DNA from: an uncultured Ruminiclostridium sp.
GTDB taxonomy: Bacteria; Bacillota; Clostridia; Oscillospirales; Ruminococcaceae
Direction: 5' to 3'
NCBI GenBank assembly: GCA_947623915.1
Contig: CANQIB010000009.1
Span: 1-64,000, forward strand
DNA length: 64,000 nucleotides
Part shown: positions 34,909 through 43,797 of the stretch, one piece after another
How positions within the stretch are numbered: position 1 is the stretch's first letter
Layout: each line of letters opens with the position of its first letter
Translations under genes and position numbers: made by a program
Notes under the pieces: generated by a model
What the model was told of the DNA's origin: nothing
Databases searched by the model: none
The model's input: the letters and a program-made list of their open reading frames with translations, nothing else

Positions 34909-35439
34909 ATGAACGCTGTATTGCTCGGAAAGAGAATAAAAGAAGCGCGGCTTCGGCGCAAAATGACGCAATCCGAGCTTGTAGGGGATTTCATAACCCG
35001 CAATATGCTGTCGCGCATTGAAAGCGGGAACGCCTGCCCCTCCGTCAAAACGCTGGAATACCTCGCACAGCGGCTGGACATACCGTTCGGGCTGCTTATG
35101 GACGGCAGCGATACCGATTCATCGGACGGCGCGGAGCTGCTGGCGGAAGCAAAGCGACTGTACCGCGCGGGTGAATACAAAGACTGCTCAACAGCCGTTT
35201 CGGCGCTTGAGGAAAGCTCTTTTTCCGATGAGGGCGCGGCTCTTGCGGCGCGCTGCGCCGTCGCTCTGGCAAAGCAATGCGAATCGAACGGCGATATGCG
35301 TTCCGCCGCGGAATATGCCGAAAAAGCGCTTAAATACGCGGACATCGGCATATATGCGTCCCGTGAGATAAAGACCGAGGCGGTGCTGCTTTTGGACAGA
35401 ATAGCCGGCAGCGTGCCTGTCCCCGACCTATCGGAATAG
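34909..35439 (+). CDS. XRE-family transcriptional regulator with helical C-terminal domain
   Basis: 176 residues. Residues 6-62 form an HTH_3 domain: LGKRIKEARLRRKMTQSELVGDFITRNMLSRIESGNACPSVKTLEYLAQRLDIPFG. The C-terminal part (~75-170) is helical with TPR-like Ala-rich repeats (AELLAEAKRLYRAGEYKDCSTAV; RSAAEYAEKALKYADIG), as in Rgg/PlcR-style regulators that sense peptides, though it is much shorter than those (~290 residues). AAGGAG lies five bases before the ATG. A perfect palindrome at the promoter suggests autoregulation. The divergent floT operon is a possible target; the ligand is unknown. Confidence 0.82.
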   Translation: MNAVLLGKRIKEARLRRKMTQSELVGDFITRNMLSRIESGNACPSVKTLEYLAQRLDIPFGLLMDGSDTDSSDGAELLAEAKRLYRAGEYKDCSTAVSALEESSFSDEGAALAARCAVALAKQCESNGDMRSAAEYAEKALKYADIGIYASREIKTEAVLLLDRIAGSVPVPDLSE

Positions 35440-35469
35440 ACATACGGCTTTCCTCGTTTTTTGCGAACG

Positions 35470-35601
35470 TTACTGCCGTATATATATGCCCTGCTCCTCG
35501 ATATAATCCTCCAGCTCCTGTTTCATCTCTCTTATTTCTTCTTCCTTTTCGGCAGCGGCTTTGTTCTGTTCGTCCACCGTCTTTTTTTCCTTATCGTCCA
35601 T
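35470..35601 (-). CDS. Small charged coiled-coil protein, unknown
   Basis: 43 residues, mostly Glu/Lys/Gln, one predicted amphipathic coiled-coil helix (KAAAEKEEEIREMKQELEDYIEEQ). The ATG at 35601 has AAAGGAGG five bases before it, a very strong ribosome site that supports real translation despite the size. It lies 92 bases downstream of the unknown gene at 35694. No family recognised. Confidence 0.65.
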   Translation of the reverse strand: MDDKEKKTVDEQNKAAAEKEEEIREMKQELEDYIEEQGIYIRQ

Positions 35602-35693
35602 GGTAACCTCCTTTAAAATAACAAATGAAATCACAAGGGCTTCGCACAGCGAAGCCCCATTGCTTTTAAAACGTATGTTTTCCGCGCTCAACC

Positions 35694-36296
35694 TTAGCCG
35701 CCGTACCTGTCCGTCAGCAGCCGTACCAAGCTGTCATAGTACAGAGTTATCAGCGCGTCCGCACAGCCGGAGAAGTAAAGGTTTCGGTTGCTTATATGCG
35801 CAAGCTCGGTGCGGTAATTGTAAATATACCGACTGAACCATTTATTGTCCGGCGCGGGAGGATACTTGACGCTCTTTGCAAGCCTGAGGTTGTCCCGAAA
35901 ATCCTCGGTGACCGCGCTGCCGACGTTCACCGCGGTCCGTGAAGCGACCGCTTTATCGTAAATGCCGCGGGACAGCTTTGCGTCCTCGCTCCCCGTCGCC
36001 TGTTTAACGATGAATGGAATACGAACGGCTAACGCATAGCTGATAAGTCCGGCAAGCTCCGCAAGGTTATCGTCGGCAAATATGCTCTGAGTCATGCGGT
36101 CGGGTATTATCCCCAACGCCCGAACGCGGGACGGGTCGGTTATATCCGTCAGCGCCGCCGAAAAAATATCGCGTATTTTTATCGTGTAAAATTCCCCGCA
36201 GGCGGCGTATATGTACTTTAGTACCTCAGCCGCACAAGCGCCGGCTTTTCCGACGGTTTCGACGATGTTTTCCGCGGCAGCGCTGTCTATAGCCAT
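35694..36296 (-). CDS. Uncharacterised cytosolic protein
   Basis: 200 residues, no signal or clear membrane helix. The first half is helical and Ala-rich (AAAENIVETVGKAGACAAEVLKYIYAACGEFYTI), followed by LAELAGLISYALAVRIPFIVKQ and a basic/aromatic end (WFSRYIYNYRTELAHISNRNLYFSG). No family recognised. GGAGGGG lies six bases before the ATG. It begins 22 bases downstream of the Cache-GGDEF-EAL gene on the same strand and may share its transcript, which is the only clue to its role. Confidence 0.7.
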   Translation of the reverse strand: MAIDSAAAENIVETVGKAGACAAEVLKYIYAACGEFYTIKIRDIFSAALTDITDPSRVRALGIIPDRMTQSIFADDNLAELAGLISYALAVRIPFIVKQATGSEDAKLSRGIYDKAVASRTAVNVGSAVTEDFRDNLRLAKSVKYPPAPDNKWFSRYIYNYRTELAHISNRNLYFSGCADALITLYYDSLVRLLTDRYGG

Positions 36297-36318
36297 GTTT
36301 TCCCCTCCAATCGGTCTA

Positions 36319-38604
36319 TCATGATTTTTTTATCTTGTGACTGCGTTCTATAACGCGTTCAAAATCATCGCACGGCATAGGCTTTGCGAAGAAGAAGCCC
36401 TGCGCCATATCGCACCCCAGCGAGCGTAAAAGCTGCGCCTGCTCATCAGTCTCGATACCCTCGCAGATAGTTTCCATGCCTAAACTCTGCGCCATCTTGA
36501 TAACATGCCGTATAATATCGTTGGCTCTCTTGTTGTTGGTTTCGGTAAGGAACATTCTGTCTATCTTCAGCACATCTACGGGAAGATCTTTAAGCATATT
36601 GAGCGAAGAATATCCCGAACCGAAATCATCTATCGAGATATGGAAACCGCGCGATTTAAGGTCGTTTACGACCTCTATCAGCACGTCCATCGAATCGTAT
36701 GCGGCGCTCTCGGTTATCTCTATCTCTATCCTTGACGGCTCTATTCCGTGTGTGTGGCATATCTCTTGCAGCTTATCCACAAAGCCGGGGTCGCGCAGAT
36801 GTACTCTGGACATATTTACCGATATCAGTATATTTGCTATGCCTTCGCTTTCCCACTTTTTCAGTCTTCTGCACACCTGATCCAAAATGTAGTAATCCAA
36901 CTTTATTATGAACCTGTTGCGCTCAAACAAGGGTATGAATTTACCCGGCGAAACGACGCTGCCTTTGCGTATCCAACGCACGAGCGCCTCCGCTCCCGTA
37001 AGTCTGGGCGGTCCGCTCAGAGAAAACTTAGGCTGCAGGTAAAGCGCAAACTCGTGGGTATCCAGCGCGTTTTGCATCTCGTTTTCTATCGCTTTTTCCT
37101 CGCGCATACTTTCCAGCATGGTATCGGTATAAAACGCAAAGCTGCTGCTTTCGCCGTATTTCACGGTGCGGCGCGCGATATCGGCGCAGTCGCCCATTCT
37201 GCGGATAGACATACTTTTATCCACTATCTTGTAAATTCCGAAAGACAGCACGGGAACATAATCCGAAAATTCATAGCTTATCGCCGAAATGAGCTTCTTT
37301 ATCTTATCGGTTATCTCGTTGTCGTCCTTGTAAGACAAAAGTATAAAGAAGTTGTCGGAGTTTACTCTCGCAAAGGTCTCCCAGTCCAAAAGGTTGCGCT
37401 GAACGGTTTCGGCGACCACTTTGAGCATACGGTTGCCCTCCTCGTGACCGAACATATCGTTCACCGCTTTGAACTTGTCTATATCGAAGCTGACTATACA
37501 GTATTTCCTGTAATCGTGCTTAATAAGCTCCTGCGCGTCCTCCTCGAATTTTCCGTACGTCCCGTAGCCGGTAACACGGTCCTCGTAAGCTATCTTGCTC
37601 GTAAGCTCGTTTGCGTTGCGCAGCGAACGCAGATTTGTCCGCATAACGAAGAAATAAGCAAGCGCCATGACGGCGATAACGCCGAGGAACACGATGTACA
37701 TAACAACGGTGCTTTCCATGTATCTGAACAGATCGCTGAACACCGTCGATTCGTCGTATATCACGACATAGTGCAAGTCGGAATCGGCTTTCAGGTCGGT
37801 ATAGTAAAGGATATAATCCTTTTCGCCCACCGACGCTTTAAGAGAGCCGGAAACGTCTTTTTTGGAAAACGCGTCCGCCATCTCGGTAGCGGCGTTCTCC
37901 CCCGCGGCTTTAAGAAAATCACAGTCAAAAAAGCTGTGGCTGTCGTCCGGCAAAACGTCATCGTCAAGCAGCTTTGTGCCGCTTATGAGTATATCGCCGT
38001 CGGTGTGTACTATATAACCGTTGGCGTTGTTTTCCACGCCGCGCACCGCAAGGTTTATCTCGTCGGAATAATCCGACGTCTTTCTCAATCCCGCGACCGC
38101 TCCGACTATCTCGCCGTCCTTGTAAACAGGCGCGGAAAAAGCGTTTGCCATGCTGTTATCGGGATTGCTGAAAATAGGAGGCGAAATATAAGTCTTGCCT
38201 TTCATCGCATTTTGAAAATACAAACGGTCCTTTACATTCATTTTTTCTCCGCGATAGGAAACGACTTCGCCGCTCGGCTTTATCAAAATGAAATTGAGAT
38301 AACCGTTTATATCCGCTATCCTCTTTAAAGTGGAATCCAGCGTTTCTTTGTCTATATTTTCATAATCCGACAGCGATGAGGAAAGGTTTTCCACAAGATT
38401 GAGGTCGTTTTTGATAAGGGTATTAACATAATCCGTCTTGCGCGCGGTGATCTCTTCCACATATTCGTCCGTTACCGACGTGAGCTGACCGTACACATAA
38501 AGCATGAAAAAAGTAGCGGCTACCGCGAATATCACGGTGGAAACGGCTATTATAACAGCAAAGATAACGGTTTTAGACAGACTTTTGCTCAGATTTTTAT
38601 TCAA
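36319..38604 (-). CDS. Cache-GGDEF-EAL cyclic-di-GMP signalling protein
   Basis: 761 residues. Helix ~13-37, an extracytoplasmic double-Cache sensor (~38-300, with YRGEKMNVKDRLYFQNAMKGKTYISPP), a second helix near 305-325, a GGDEF domain (~340-500) and an EAL domain (~505-755). The GGDEF signature is replaced by VNSDNF, so cyclase activity is unlikely and the domain is probably regulatory. The EAL part retains GAEALVRW, VNMS, EITES, DDFGSGYSSL, LKIDR and EGIET, so it should hydrolyse c-di-GMP. The start is TTG 38604, with GGAG ten bases upstream; no better ATG lies near. Own promoter at 38675-38703. Confidence 0.9.
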   Translation of the reverse strand: MNKNLSKSLSKTVIFAVIIAVSTVIFAVAATFFMLYVYGQLTSVTDEYVEEITARKTDYVNTLIKNDLNLVENLSSSLSDYENIDKETLDSTLKRIADINGYLNFILIKPSGEVVSYRGEKMNVKDRLYFQNAMKGKTYISPPIFSNPDNSMANAFSAPVYKDGEIVGAVAGLRKTSDYSDEINLAVRGVENNANGYIVHTDGDILISGTKLLDDDVLPDDSHSFFDCDFLKAAGENAATEMADAFSKKDVSGSLKASVGEKDYILYYTDLKADSDLHYVVIYDESTVFSDLFRYMESTVVMYIVFLGVIAVMALAYFFVMRTNLRSLRNANELTSKIAYEDRVTGYGTYGKFEEDAQELIKHDYRKYCIVSFDIDKFKAVNDMFGHEEGNRMLKVVAETVQRNLLDWETFARVNSDNFFILLSYKDDNEITDKIKKLISAISYEFSDYVPVLSFGIYKIVDKSMSIRRMGDCADIARRTVKYGESSSFAFYTDTMLESMREEKAIENEMQNALDTHEFALYLQPKFSLSGPPRLTGAEALVRWIRKGSVVSPGKFIPLFERNRFIIKLDYYILDQVCRRLKKWESEGIANILISVNMSRVHLRDPGFVDKLQEICHTHGIEPSRIEIEITESAAYDSMDVLIEVVNDLKSRGFHISIDDFGSGYSSLNMLKDLPVDVLKIDRMFLTETNNKRANDIIRHVIKMAQSLGMETICEGIETDEQAQLLRSLGCDMAQGFFFAKPMPCDDFERVIERSHKIKKS

Positions 38605-38674
38605 ACTGTTTCAACTCCGTTCTCTTGTTGTTCTAACGAATAAAAAATCATGGTTCAAAACCCCGATACATAAA

Positions 38675-38703
38675 ATTATACCATTCCGAGCAGAAATTTG
38701 CAA
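38675..38703 (-). promoter_or_regulatory. Promoter of the GGDEF-EAL gene
   Basis: Minus strand TTGCAA (38698-38703), 17 bases, TATAAT (38675-38680). Confidence 0.7.
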
Positions 38704-38747
38704 TAGTTTTTTTAACATTTTGTACAAAAAAAGCGAACAAAAATTTT

Positions 38748-38776
38748 CGGTCGACGATTTTTTTAAACGCCGACCG
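38748..38776 (-). terminator. Terminator of the rlmI-patatin-GNAT operon
   Basis: cggtcggcg/cgtcgaccg stem on the minus strand, followed by aaaattttt. Confidence 0.65.
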
Positions 38777-38803
38777 TTAAGTAACTGAACATTTTTCTCA
38801 AAC

Positions 38804-39604
38804 TTATAACTTTTTCTTCATCATCAGCTGCGGCTGAACAGGAACAAAACCCAGCTTGCCGTACCAGTCGATAAGCTCGACATAAATAAGCTCTATCCTG
38901 CGGCAGCCGTCGGAAAAAAGCCGCTTTGCGCCCTCGGCGGTCATAGCCAGCCCTATCCCACGCCGTCTGGCTTTGGGGACTACCCCGACGCAGCCGATAT
39001 TGCCCGCATCATTTCCGAAAAACACACTGCCCTTTCCGAGCATTTCAAATCCCACTATCTCGCCGTTTATGACCGCCGTCAAGACATTTCCCCGCTCGCG
39101 CTCAAACAGCGGCAGCCATTCCGGCTCGGCGGCCCTTACAGCTTTGAGCAATCCATCTCTGTCCTGCGGCTTTGCAAGGCGGAACACCGTTTCCGACGGC
39201 GCGGGAGGTATTTTCTCCGGCGTAAACTTCCCGCCGTCCAGCACCATATTCCAGCTTGTGTATTCGCTTATATAGCCGTGCTTTTCAAAAAATCCGCCGC
39301 TGCTTTCCGGCGCGCCCTGAAGCAAAAAATTCTCCCCGTTTCCCAAAATAACGCTCTTTCCGCCGTTTGAGCGAATATGGTCCTCGGCGAGACAGAGCAA
39401 GTGCGTTCCTATTCCGCTGTTTTGGTGAACGTTATCCACGCACAGCAGCGTTATGCTGTTTGCGTTTACCGCGCAAAAGCCGTTCGGATTATCCGCTGTG
39501 CCGCTGTAGAAAAAACGCGCGTCTTTAAGGCAGCCGCAAAAGGTATCGATATCCGTCGGATAATCCGGCAAAGCGCGGCAAAAAAGCTCGTAACATTTTC
39601 TCAT
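38804..39604 (-). CDS. Tandem GNAT N-acetyltransferase
   Basis: 266 residues with two GNAT halves. The first (~1-125) has VHQNSGIGTHLLCLAEDHI as its acetyl-CoA loop, the second (~140-266) has VVPKARRRGIGLAMTAEGAKRLF followed by an IELIYVELIDWYGKLGFVPV strand-turn. One half in such proteins is often inactive. Substrate unknown. Its ATG overlaps the TGA of the patatin gene (ATGA), implying coupled translation. Confidence 0.85.
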   Translation of the reverse strand: MRKCYELFCRALPDYPTDIDTFCGCLKDARFFYSGTADNPNGFCAVNANSITLLCVDNVHQNSGIGTHLLCLAEDHIRSNGGKSVILGNGENFLLQGAPESSGGFFEKHGYISEYTSWNMVLDGGKFTPEKIPPAPSETVFRLAKPQDRDGLLKAVRAAEPEWLPLFERERGNVLTAVINGEIVGFEMLGKGSVFFGNDAGNIGCVGVVPKARRRGIGLAMTAEGAKRLFSDGCRRIELIYVELIDWYGKLGFVPVQPQLMMKKKL

Positions 39605-40452
39605 TTGCTTTCACCGATGAATTTTTTAAGCTGCGGCAGCACCCGTTCTCCGACGTCCCTGCCGAGATTATAAACGCGTTTCAGCTCGGCGGGGTCATGC
39701 TCCGACGAGCCGATATTGAGCGGTTCGTCGGGGCGTATCACAAAAACATCTCCGTCCCGCTCGCGCTTTCGTATATATTCCAACGTTTCATTATACCGAA
39801 TATGTCGGTCGGCGACCGCGTTTATAAAATTGGGATATTTCCTCATGGTCAGCTTCATCACGGGGAGGAATTTGTTCTTTTCCTTAACATAATCCGCCGG
39901 TCTGGTAAGTACCGCGACGTTGCGGGAATAACCCAGCCCCTCGAAAAATTTCAGCGGAATGCTGTCCGATATGCCGCCGTCCAACAGCTTTTTGCCGTCC
40001 AGCTCGACTATACGCGACACCAACGGCATCGAGGCGGACGCTCTCATCCAGTCCAGATCCTCGCCTTTCCCCTCTTCCAGCTTTCGGTATACCGGCTTGC
40101 CGGTTTCGACGTCCGTGCAGACGACGTAAAATTCCATGGGATTTTCCCGAAAAGCCTGCGTATCGAATATATCCAGCTTTTCTGGGATCTCGTGATAGCA
40201 AAAATCCTTACCGTAAAGGTCGCCGGTCTTTATGAGCGAACGCAGGCTGCAAAATCGCTTATCGTGGCAGTATGCGGTATTATAGCGTATCACTCTTCCG
40301 GGCTGTCGGGATTTGTAATTGCAGCCGAATGCCGCGCCCGCCGACACGCCTACCGCCCCATCGAAGATAATATCGTTTTCCATCATGACGTCGGTGACGC
40401 CCGCGGTGAACATCCCGCGCATAGCGCCGCCTTCAAGCACAAGTCCCAACAT
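39601..40452 (-). CDS. Patatin-like phospholipase
   Basis: 283 residues. LGLVLEGGAMRGMFTAGV is the glycine-rich oxyanion motif, GVSAGA carries the nucleophile Ser, and DGGISD gives the catalytic Asp, all of the Ser-Asp dyad family. Closest in layout to the YjjU/RssA-type bacterial patatins with a C-terminal helical extension. Cytosolic; expected to cleave acyl esters of membrane lipids. The frame opens nine codons earlier with an ATGA overlap to rlmI (40479), an alternative start; ATG 40452 follows an AAGGAAAGG site and matches the usual family N-terminus. Confidence 0.87.
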   Translation of the reverse strand: MLGLVLEGGAMRGMFTAGVTDVMMENDIIFDGAVGVSAGAAFGCNYKSRQPGRVIRYNTAYCHDKRFCSLRSLIKTGDLYGKDFCYHEIPEKLDIFDTQAFRENPMEFYVVCTDVETGKPVYRKLEEGKGEDLDWMRASASMPLVSRIVELDGKKLLDGGISDSIPLKFFEGLGYSRNVAVLTRPADYVKEKNKFLPVMKLTMRKYPNFINAVADRHIRYNETLEYIRKRERDGDVFVIRPDEPLNIGSSEHDPAELKRVYNLGRDVGERVLPQLKKFIGESK

Positions 40453-40475
40453 AGCCTTTCCTTTCCCCTGTTCGT

Positions 40476-41675
40476 TCATTTTTCATCACACACCTGAAAT
40501 ATGAAAAATTTAAGATAGCTTGTATCCTCCGCGCCCCACAGAATGGGGTGATCCGGCGACTGAGTACGGTATTCCGCCTGTCTGAGCCGCTTATGTACAT
40601 TATCGGCCGCCTGCCGTATGACCTTTGCGAGCAGCTCACCGTCCACGAAATGCGAACAGGAGCAGGTCGCGAGAAATCCTCCGTCCTTTAGCAGCTTCAT
40701 AGCGCGAAGATTTATCTCTCTGTAACCGCGCACCGCTTTTTTTACCGAATCGGCGGATTTGGTGAACGCAGGCGGGTCCAGGATTATCACGTCGAATTTC
40801 CTGCCCTGACGCTCATATTCCGGCAGCAGTTCAAAAACGTCTGCCGAAAGAAATTCTATCTTATCCGATAAGCCGTTGAGCGCGGCGTTTTCCTTTGCCT
40901 GTTCTATCGCAAGAGCCGACGCGTCGACCGCAGTCACGCGAGCCGCTCCGTTCAGCGCGGCATTCAGCGCAAAAGAGCCGGTATGAGTAAAGCAGTCCAG
41001 CACCTCGCAATCCTTGCACAGCCTGCCGACTGCGGCGCGGTTGTATTTCTGGTCGAGGAAAAATCCCGTCTTTTGACCGTCGCGCACGTCCACATAATAT
41101 TTTACGCCGTTTTCGGTAATAAGCACCTTTGTGTCAAATTCTTCCCCGATAAAGCCTTTTATACGCTCCATTCCCTCAAGCGTCCGAACCTTAGCGTCGC
41201 TTCGCTCGTACACGCCGCGTATTTTTATCCCGTCGGCGAGCAACAGCTCTTTTAATATCTCCACTATCTCCGTCTTGTATCGGTCTATCCCCAGCGCCAA
41301 CGACTGAACGCACAGCACATCGGAAAATTTGTCCACCACAAGTCCCGGCAGATAGTCCGCTTCGCCGAATATCACCCGACAGCAGGAAATATCGGTCACC
41401 TTTTTGCGGTACTCCCAAGCGTTTTTTACCCTCATGCGCCAAAAATCGCTGTCGATAACGGCGTTCCTGTCCGAGGACAACATTCTCACAGTCAGCTTTG
41501 AATTTTTGTTCACAAAGCCTTTTCCCAAGCCGTACCCGTTAAAATCCAGCACGTTTGCTATATCGCCGTTTTCCGTACCGTCGGATATTTCGGCTATCTC
41601 GTTGTCATATATCCACGGACCGCCCGCTTTCATCGTACGGCCTTTTCCCTTTTTCAACACGATGTATTTATCCAT
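40476..41675 (-). CDS. rlmI: RlmI-like 23S rRNA (cytosine-C5) methyltransferase
   Basis: 399 residues. An N-terminal PUA domain (LKKGKGRTMKAGGPWIYDNEIA, ~1-75), a linker RFK-like domain (~80-190), and a Rossmann methyltransferase with VLDCFTHTGSFALNAAL (SAM motif I), VTAVDASALAIEQAKENAALNGL and the DPPAFTK active loop, plus CSCSHF for the catalytic Cys. Family members methylate C1962 of 23S rRNA (E. coli numbering); target here is assumed by homology. AAGGAG lies six bases before the ATG. First gene of an operon with patatin and GNAT. Confidence 0.9.
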   Translation of the reverse strand: MDKYIVLKKGKGRTMKAGGPWIYDNEIAEISDGTENGDIANVLDFNGYGLGKGFVNKNSKLTVRMLSSDRNAVIDSDFWRMRVKNAWEYRKKVTDISCCRVIFGEADYLPGLVVDKFSDVLCVQSLALGIDRYKTEIVEILKELLLADGIKIRGVYERSDAKVRTLEGMERIKGFIGEEFDTKVLITENGVKYYVDVRDGQKTGFFLDQKYNRAAVGRLCKDCEVLDCFTHTGSFALNAALNGAARVTAVDASALAIEQAKENAALNGLSDKIEFLSADVFELLPEYERQGRKFDVIILDPPAFTKSADSVKKAVRGYREINLRAMKLLKDGGFLATCSCSHFVDGELLAKVIRQAADNVHKRLRQAEYRTQSPDHPILWGAEDTSYLKFFIFQVCDEK

Positions 41676-41706
41676 AATATCTCCTTGTACCGTCTGTCAT
41701 GCACGT

Positions 41707-43101
41707 TCATATTCCTATAGATTTTATGAACAAAACTGCAAGCATGACCGGCGCTATATACTTTACCATCGTTATATAGAGCAGCTTTCTGCTCATCTTT
41801 CCGCCTGTCTTTTCCACCTCGTCGATAATGAGCTTGGGTTTTACCACCCAGCCTATGAAGATACACATACCTATCGCGGAAAGCGGCATGAGCAGATTGT
41901 TGCTTGCGTAATCCATCACGTCGAGTATCTGCGCCGTTGTGCCGTTCGGCAGCGGAAGCTCAAAGTACAGCAGATTGTAGCCGAGGCAAACCGCCGTTCC
42001 GCCCGCAAAGGCGACCAGTGTTTCGATAATTACCGCCTTTTTTCTGGACATACCGAACCTGTCCATAAGGCTGGACACCACCGCTTCCATTATCGAAATC
42101 GCGCTGGTGAGCGCCGCGAACAGCACCATTAAGAAAAACAGCAGTCCGACGATATGACCCGCGCCGCCCATTTCCGAAAAGACCTTGGGCATCGTGACGA
42201 ACATAAGTCCAGGACCAGACGCCGCCATGCCCTCGCTGCCGGCAAAGGTAAACACCGCCGGTATTATCATAACTCCCGCAAGAAACGCCACCAAGGTATC
42301 ACATATCTCTATGCGGTTTACGGAGCCCATAAGGTCCACGTCGTCGGGAAGATAAGAGCCATAGGTTATCAGTATACCCATAGCGACGCTGAGGCTGAAA
42401 AAGAGCTGTCCCATAGCGTCCAAAAGCGTGGATAAAAAGCTGCTCAGCGTTATCCCGCTGAGGTCGGGTATAACGTATTTTCCCAGTCCCTCCATACCGG
42501 TACGCGTCACGCCGCTTTCATCGGTATAGCTTATGGTAAGGGAAAAGACCGCTATCACTATCACCAGCACGAGCAAAGCGGGCATAAGCACCTTTGAGGT
42601 CTTTTCTATCCCTTTGTTCACACCTTTATAAACTACGAACGCGGTCGCCAGCAAAAATACCGCCATCATTATAATAGACTCGAAGCTGCCGGATATGAAT
42701 CCGTTAAAAAAGCCGTCCCGCGCCGCTTGTTCGCCGCCGCCTACGGTATATACCGTCGTATATTTCAGCACCCAGCCGCCTATTGCGCAGTAATACGGCA
42801 TTATTATCACGGGTATGATGCACTCGATGACGCCCAGCCATTTCCATTTCGGGCGCAGATGTCCGTAAGCGGTGAGCGAGCTTTGCTTGGTCTTTCTGCC
42901 TATCGCTATCTCCGTGACCAGCAAGGCAAATCCGAAGGTCAGCGCCAAAGCTATATAAACGACCAGAAACAGCCCTCCGCCGTCCTTTGCGGCAAGATAC
43001 GGAAAACGCCATATGTTTCCCAGTCCCACCGCGCTCCCCGCCGCCGCCATCACAAATCCCAGAGAGCCGGTAAAAGAATTGCGCTTTGAATTTTTTTCCA
43101 T
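41707..43101 (-). CDS. Sodium-dependent (NSS/SNF family) transporter
   Basis: 464 residues with eleven to twelve membrane helices. GSLGFVMAAAGSAVGLGNIWRFPYLAAKDGGGLFLVVY at the N-terminus is the unmistakable NSS signature with the Na+ site, and RKTKQSS plus the later FSLSVAMGILITYGSY also fit. Bacterial NSS members take up amino acids with Na+. GGGGAAA lies just before the ATG. Ends 31 bases upstream of the rlmI start, same strand. Substrate unknown. Confidence 0.93.
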   Translation of the reverse strand: MEKNSKRNSFTGSLGFVMAAAGSAVGLGNIWRFPYLAAKDGGGLFLVVYIALALTFGFALLVTEIAIGRKTKQSSLTAYGHLRPKWKWLGVIECIIPVIIMPYYCAIGGWVLKYTTVYTVGGGEQAARDGFFNGFISGSFESIIMMAVFLLATAFVVYKGVNKGIEKTSKVLMPALLVLVIVIAVFSLTISYTDESGVTRTGMEGLGKYVIPDLSGITLSSFLSTLLDAMGQLFFSLSVAMGILITYGSYLPDDVDLMGSVNRIEICDTLVAFLAGVMIIPAVFTFAGSEGMAASGPGLMFVTMPKVFSEMGGAGHIVGLLFFLMVLFAALTSAISIMEAVVSSLMDRFGMSRKKAVIIETLVAFAGGTAVCLGYNLLYFELPLPNGTTAQILDVMDYASNNLLMPLSAIGMCIFIGWVVKPKLIIDEVEKTGGKMSRKLLYITMVKYIAPVMLAVLFIKSIGI

Positions 43102-43166
43102 ATTTTCCCCACTATACCGTTTCTGCGGCTTTTAGACATGCCGCCTTTTCCTGCCGAAAACCGTGT

Positions 43167-43727
43167 TCAGAGGAATTCTACCCTGCCGTCCTTGAGGTAA
43201 TACATAGCGCCGTGTACCTCAAGTCCGTGTCTTTCTTCCTCTTTTATCTCAATACTTTTTTCTATCACGGATACGCCGTGCAGCACGTTCAGCCTGCACG
43301 CCTCCCGCTCGTCAGTCGTATCTCCTATCGCCTTTTTTATCTCGTCGGTGATGTACTTAATGTTGTTTTCGGGAGCGTGATTGAGCGCGGCATCCACCGC
43401 TCCGCACCTGTCATGTCCCATGACCACTATCAAACGGCAGCCCAAGTGCTCCGCGGCATACTCTATACTTCCGAGCTGATGACGGTCTATAACGTTTCCC
43501 GCAACGCGGATAACGAAAAGATCGCCTATTCCCGCGTCAAAAACGCTTTCGGGTATAACTCTGGAATCCGAGCAGGTGACTATCACCGCATACGGAAACT
43601 GACCCTTGTCACAGGTCTTTTTCCTTATTTCCTCGGAAAAATCCCCGCTCCCGCCTTTGCCGGCAAGGTAACGGGCATTTCCCTCTTTCAGCTTGTTGAG
43701 CGCGGACTGCGCGTCAGGTATTTTCAT
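43167..43727 (-). CDS. Beta-class carbonic anhydrase
   Basis: 186 residues. Zinc ligands Cys52 and Cys108 and His105 are seen in TCSDSRV and MGHDRCGAV, with Asp54/Arg56 as the usual dyad; FVIRVAGNVI and LGSIEYAAEHLG are typical spacers. Interconverts CO2 and bicarbonate in the cytosol, supplying carboxylases. The short C-terminal domain ends with LEVHGAMYYLKDGRVEFL. GGGAGG lies five bases before the ATG. It is 65 bases upstream of the transporter gene, same strand. Confidence 0.93.
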   Translation of the reverse strand: MKIPDAQSALNKLKEGNARYLAGKGGSGDFSEEIRKKTCDKGQFPYAVIVTCSDSRVIPESVFDAGIGDLFVIRVAGNVIDRHQLGSIEYAAEHLGCRLIVVMGHDRCGAVDAALNHAPENNIKYITDEIKKAIGDTTDEREACRLNVLHGVSVIEKSIEIKEEERHGLEVHGAMYYLKDGRVEFL

Positions 43728-43797
43728 ATTTCCTCCCGTTGTTTAAATATGACTTTAAGCAAACCGACCGTTCGGCAGTCGAAAACACGGCTTACCG

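Noticed and set aside
36748..38328. 526-codon plus-strand frame opposite the GGDEF-EAL gene
   Set aside because: Antisense shadow; the minus-strand protein has complete conserved domains.
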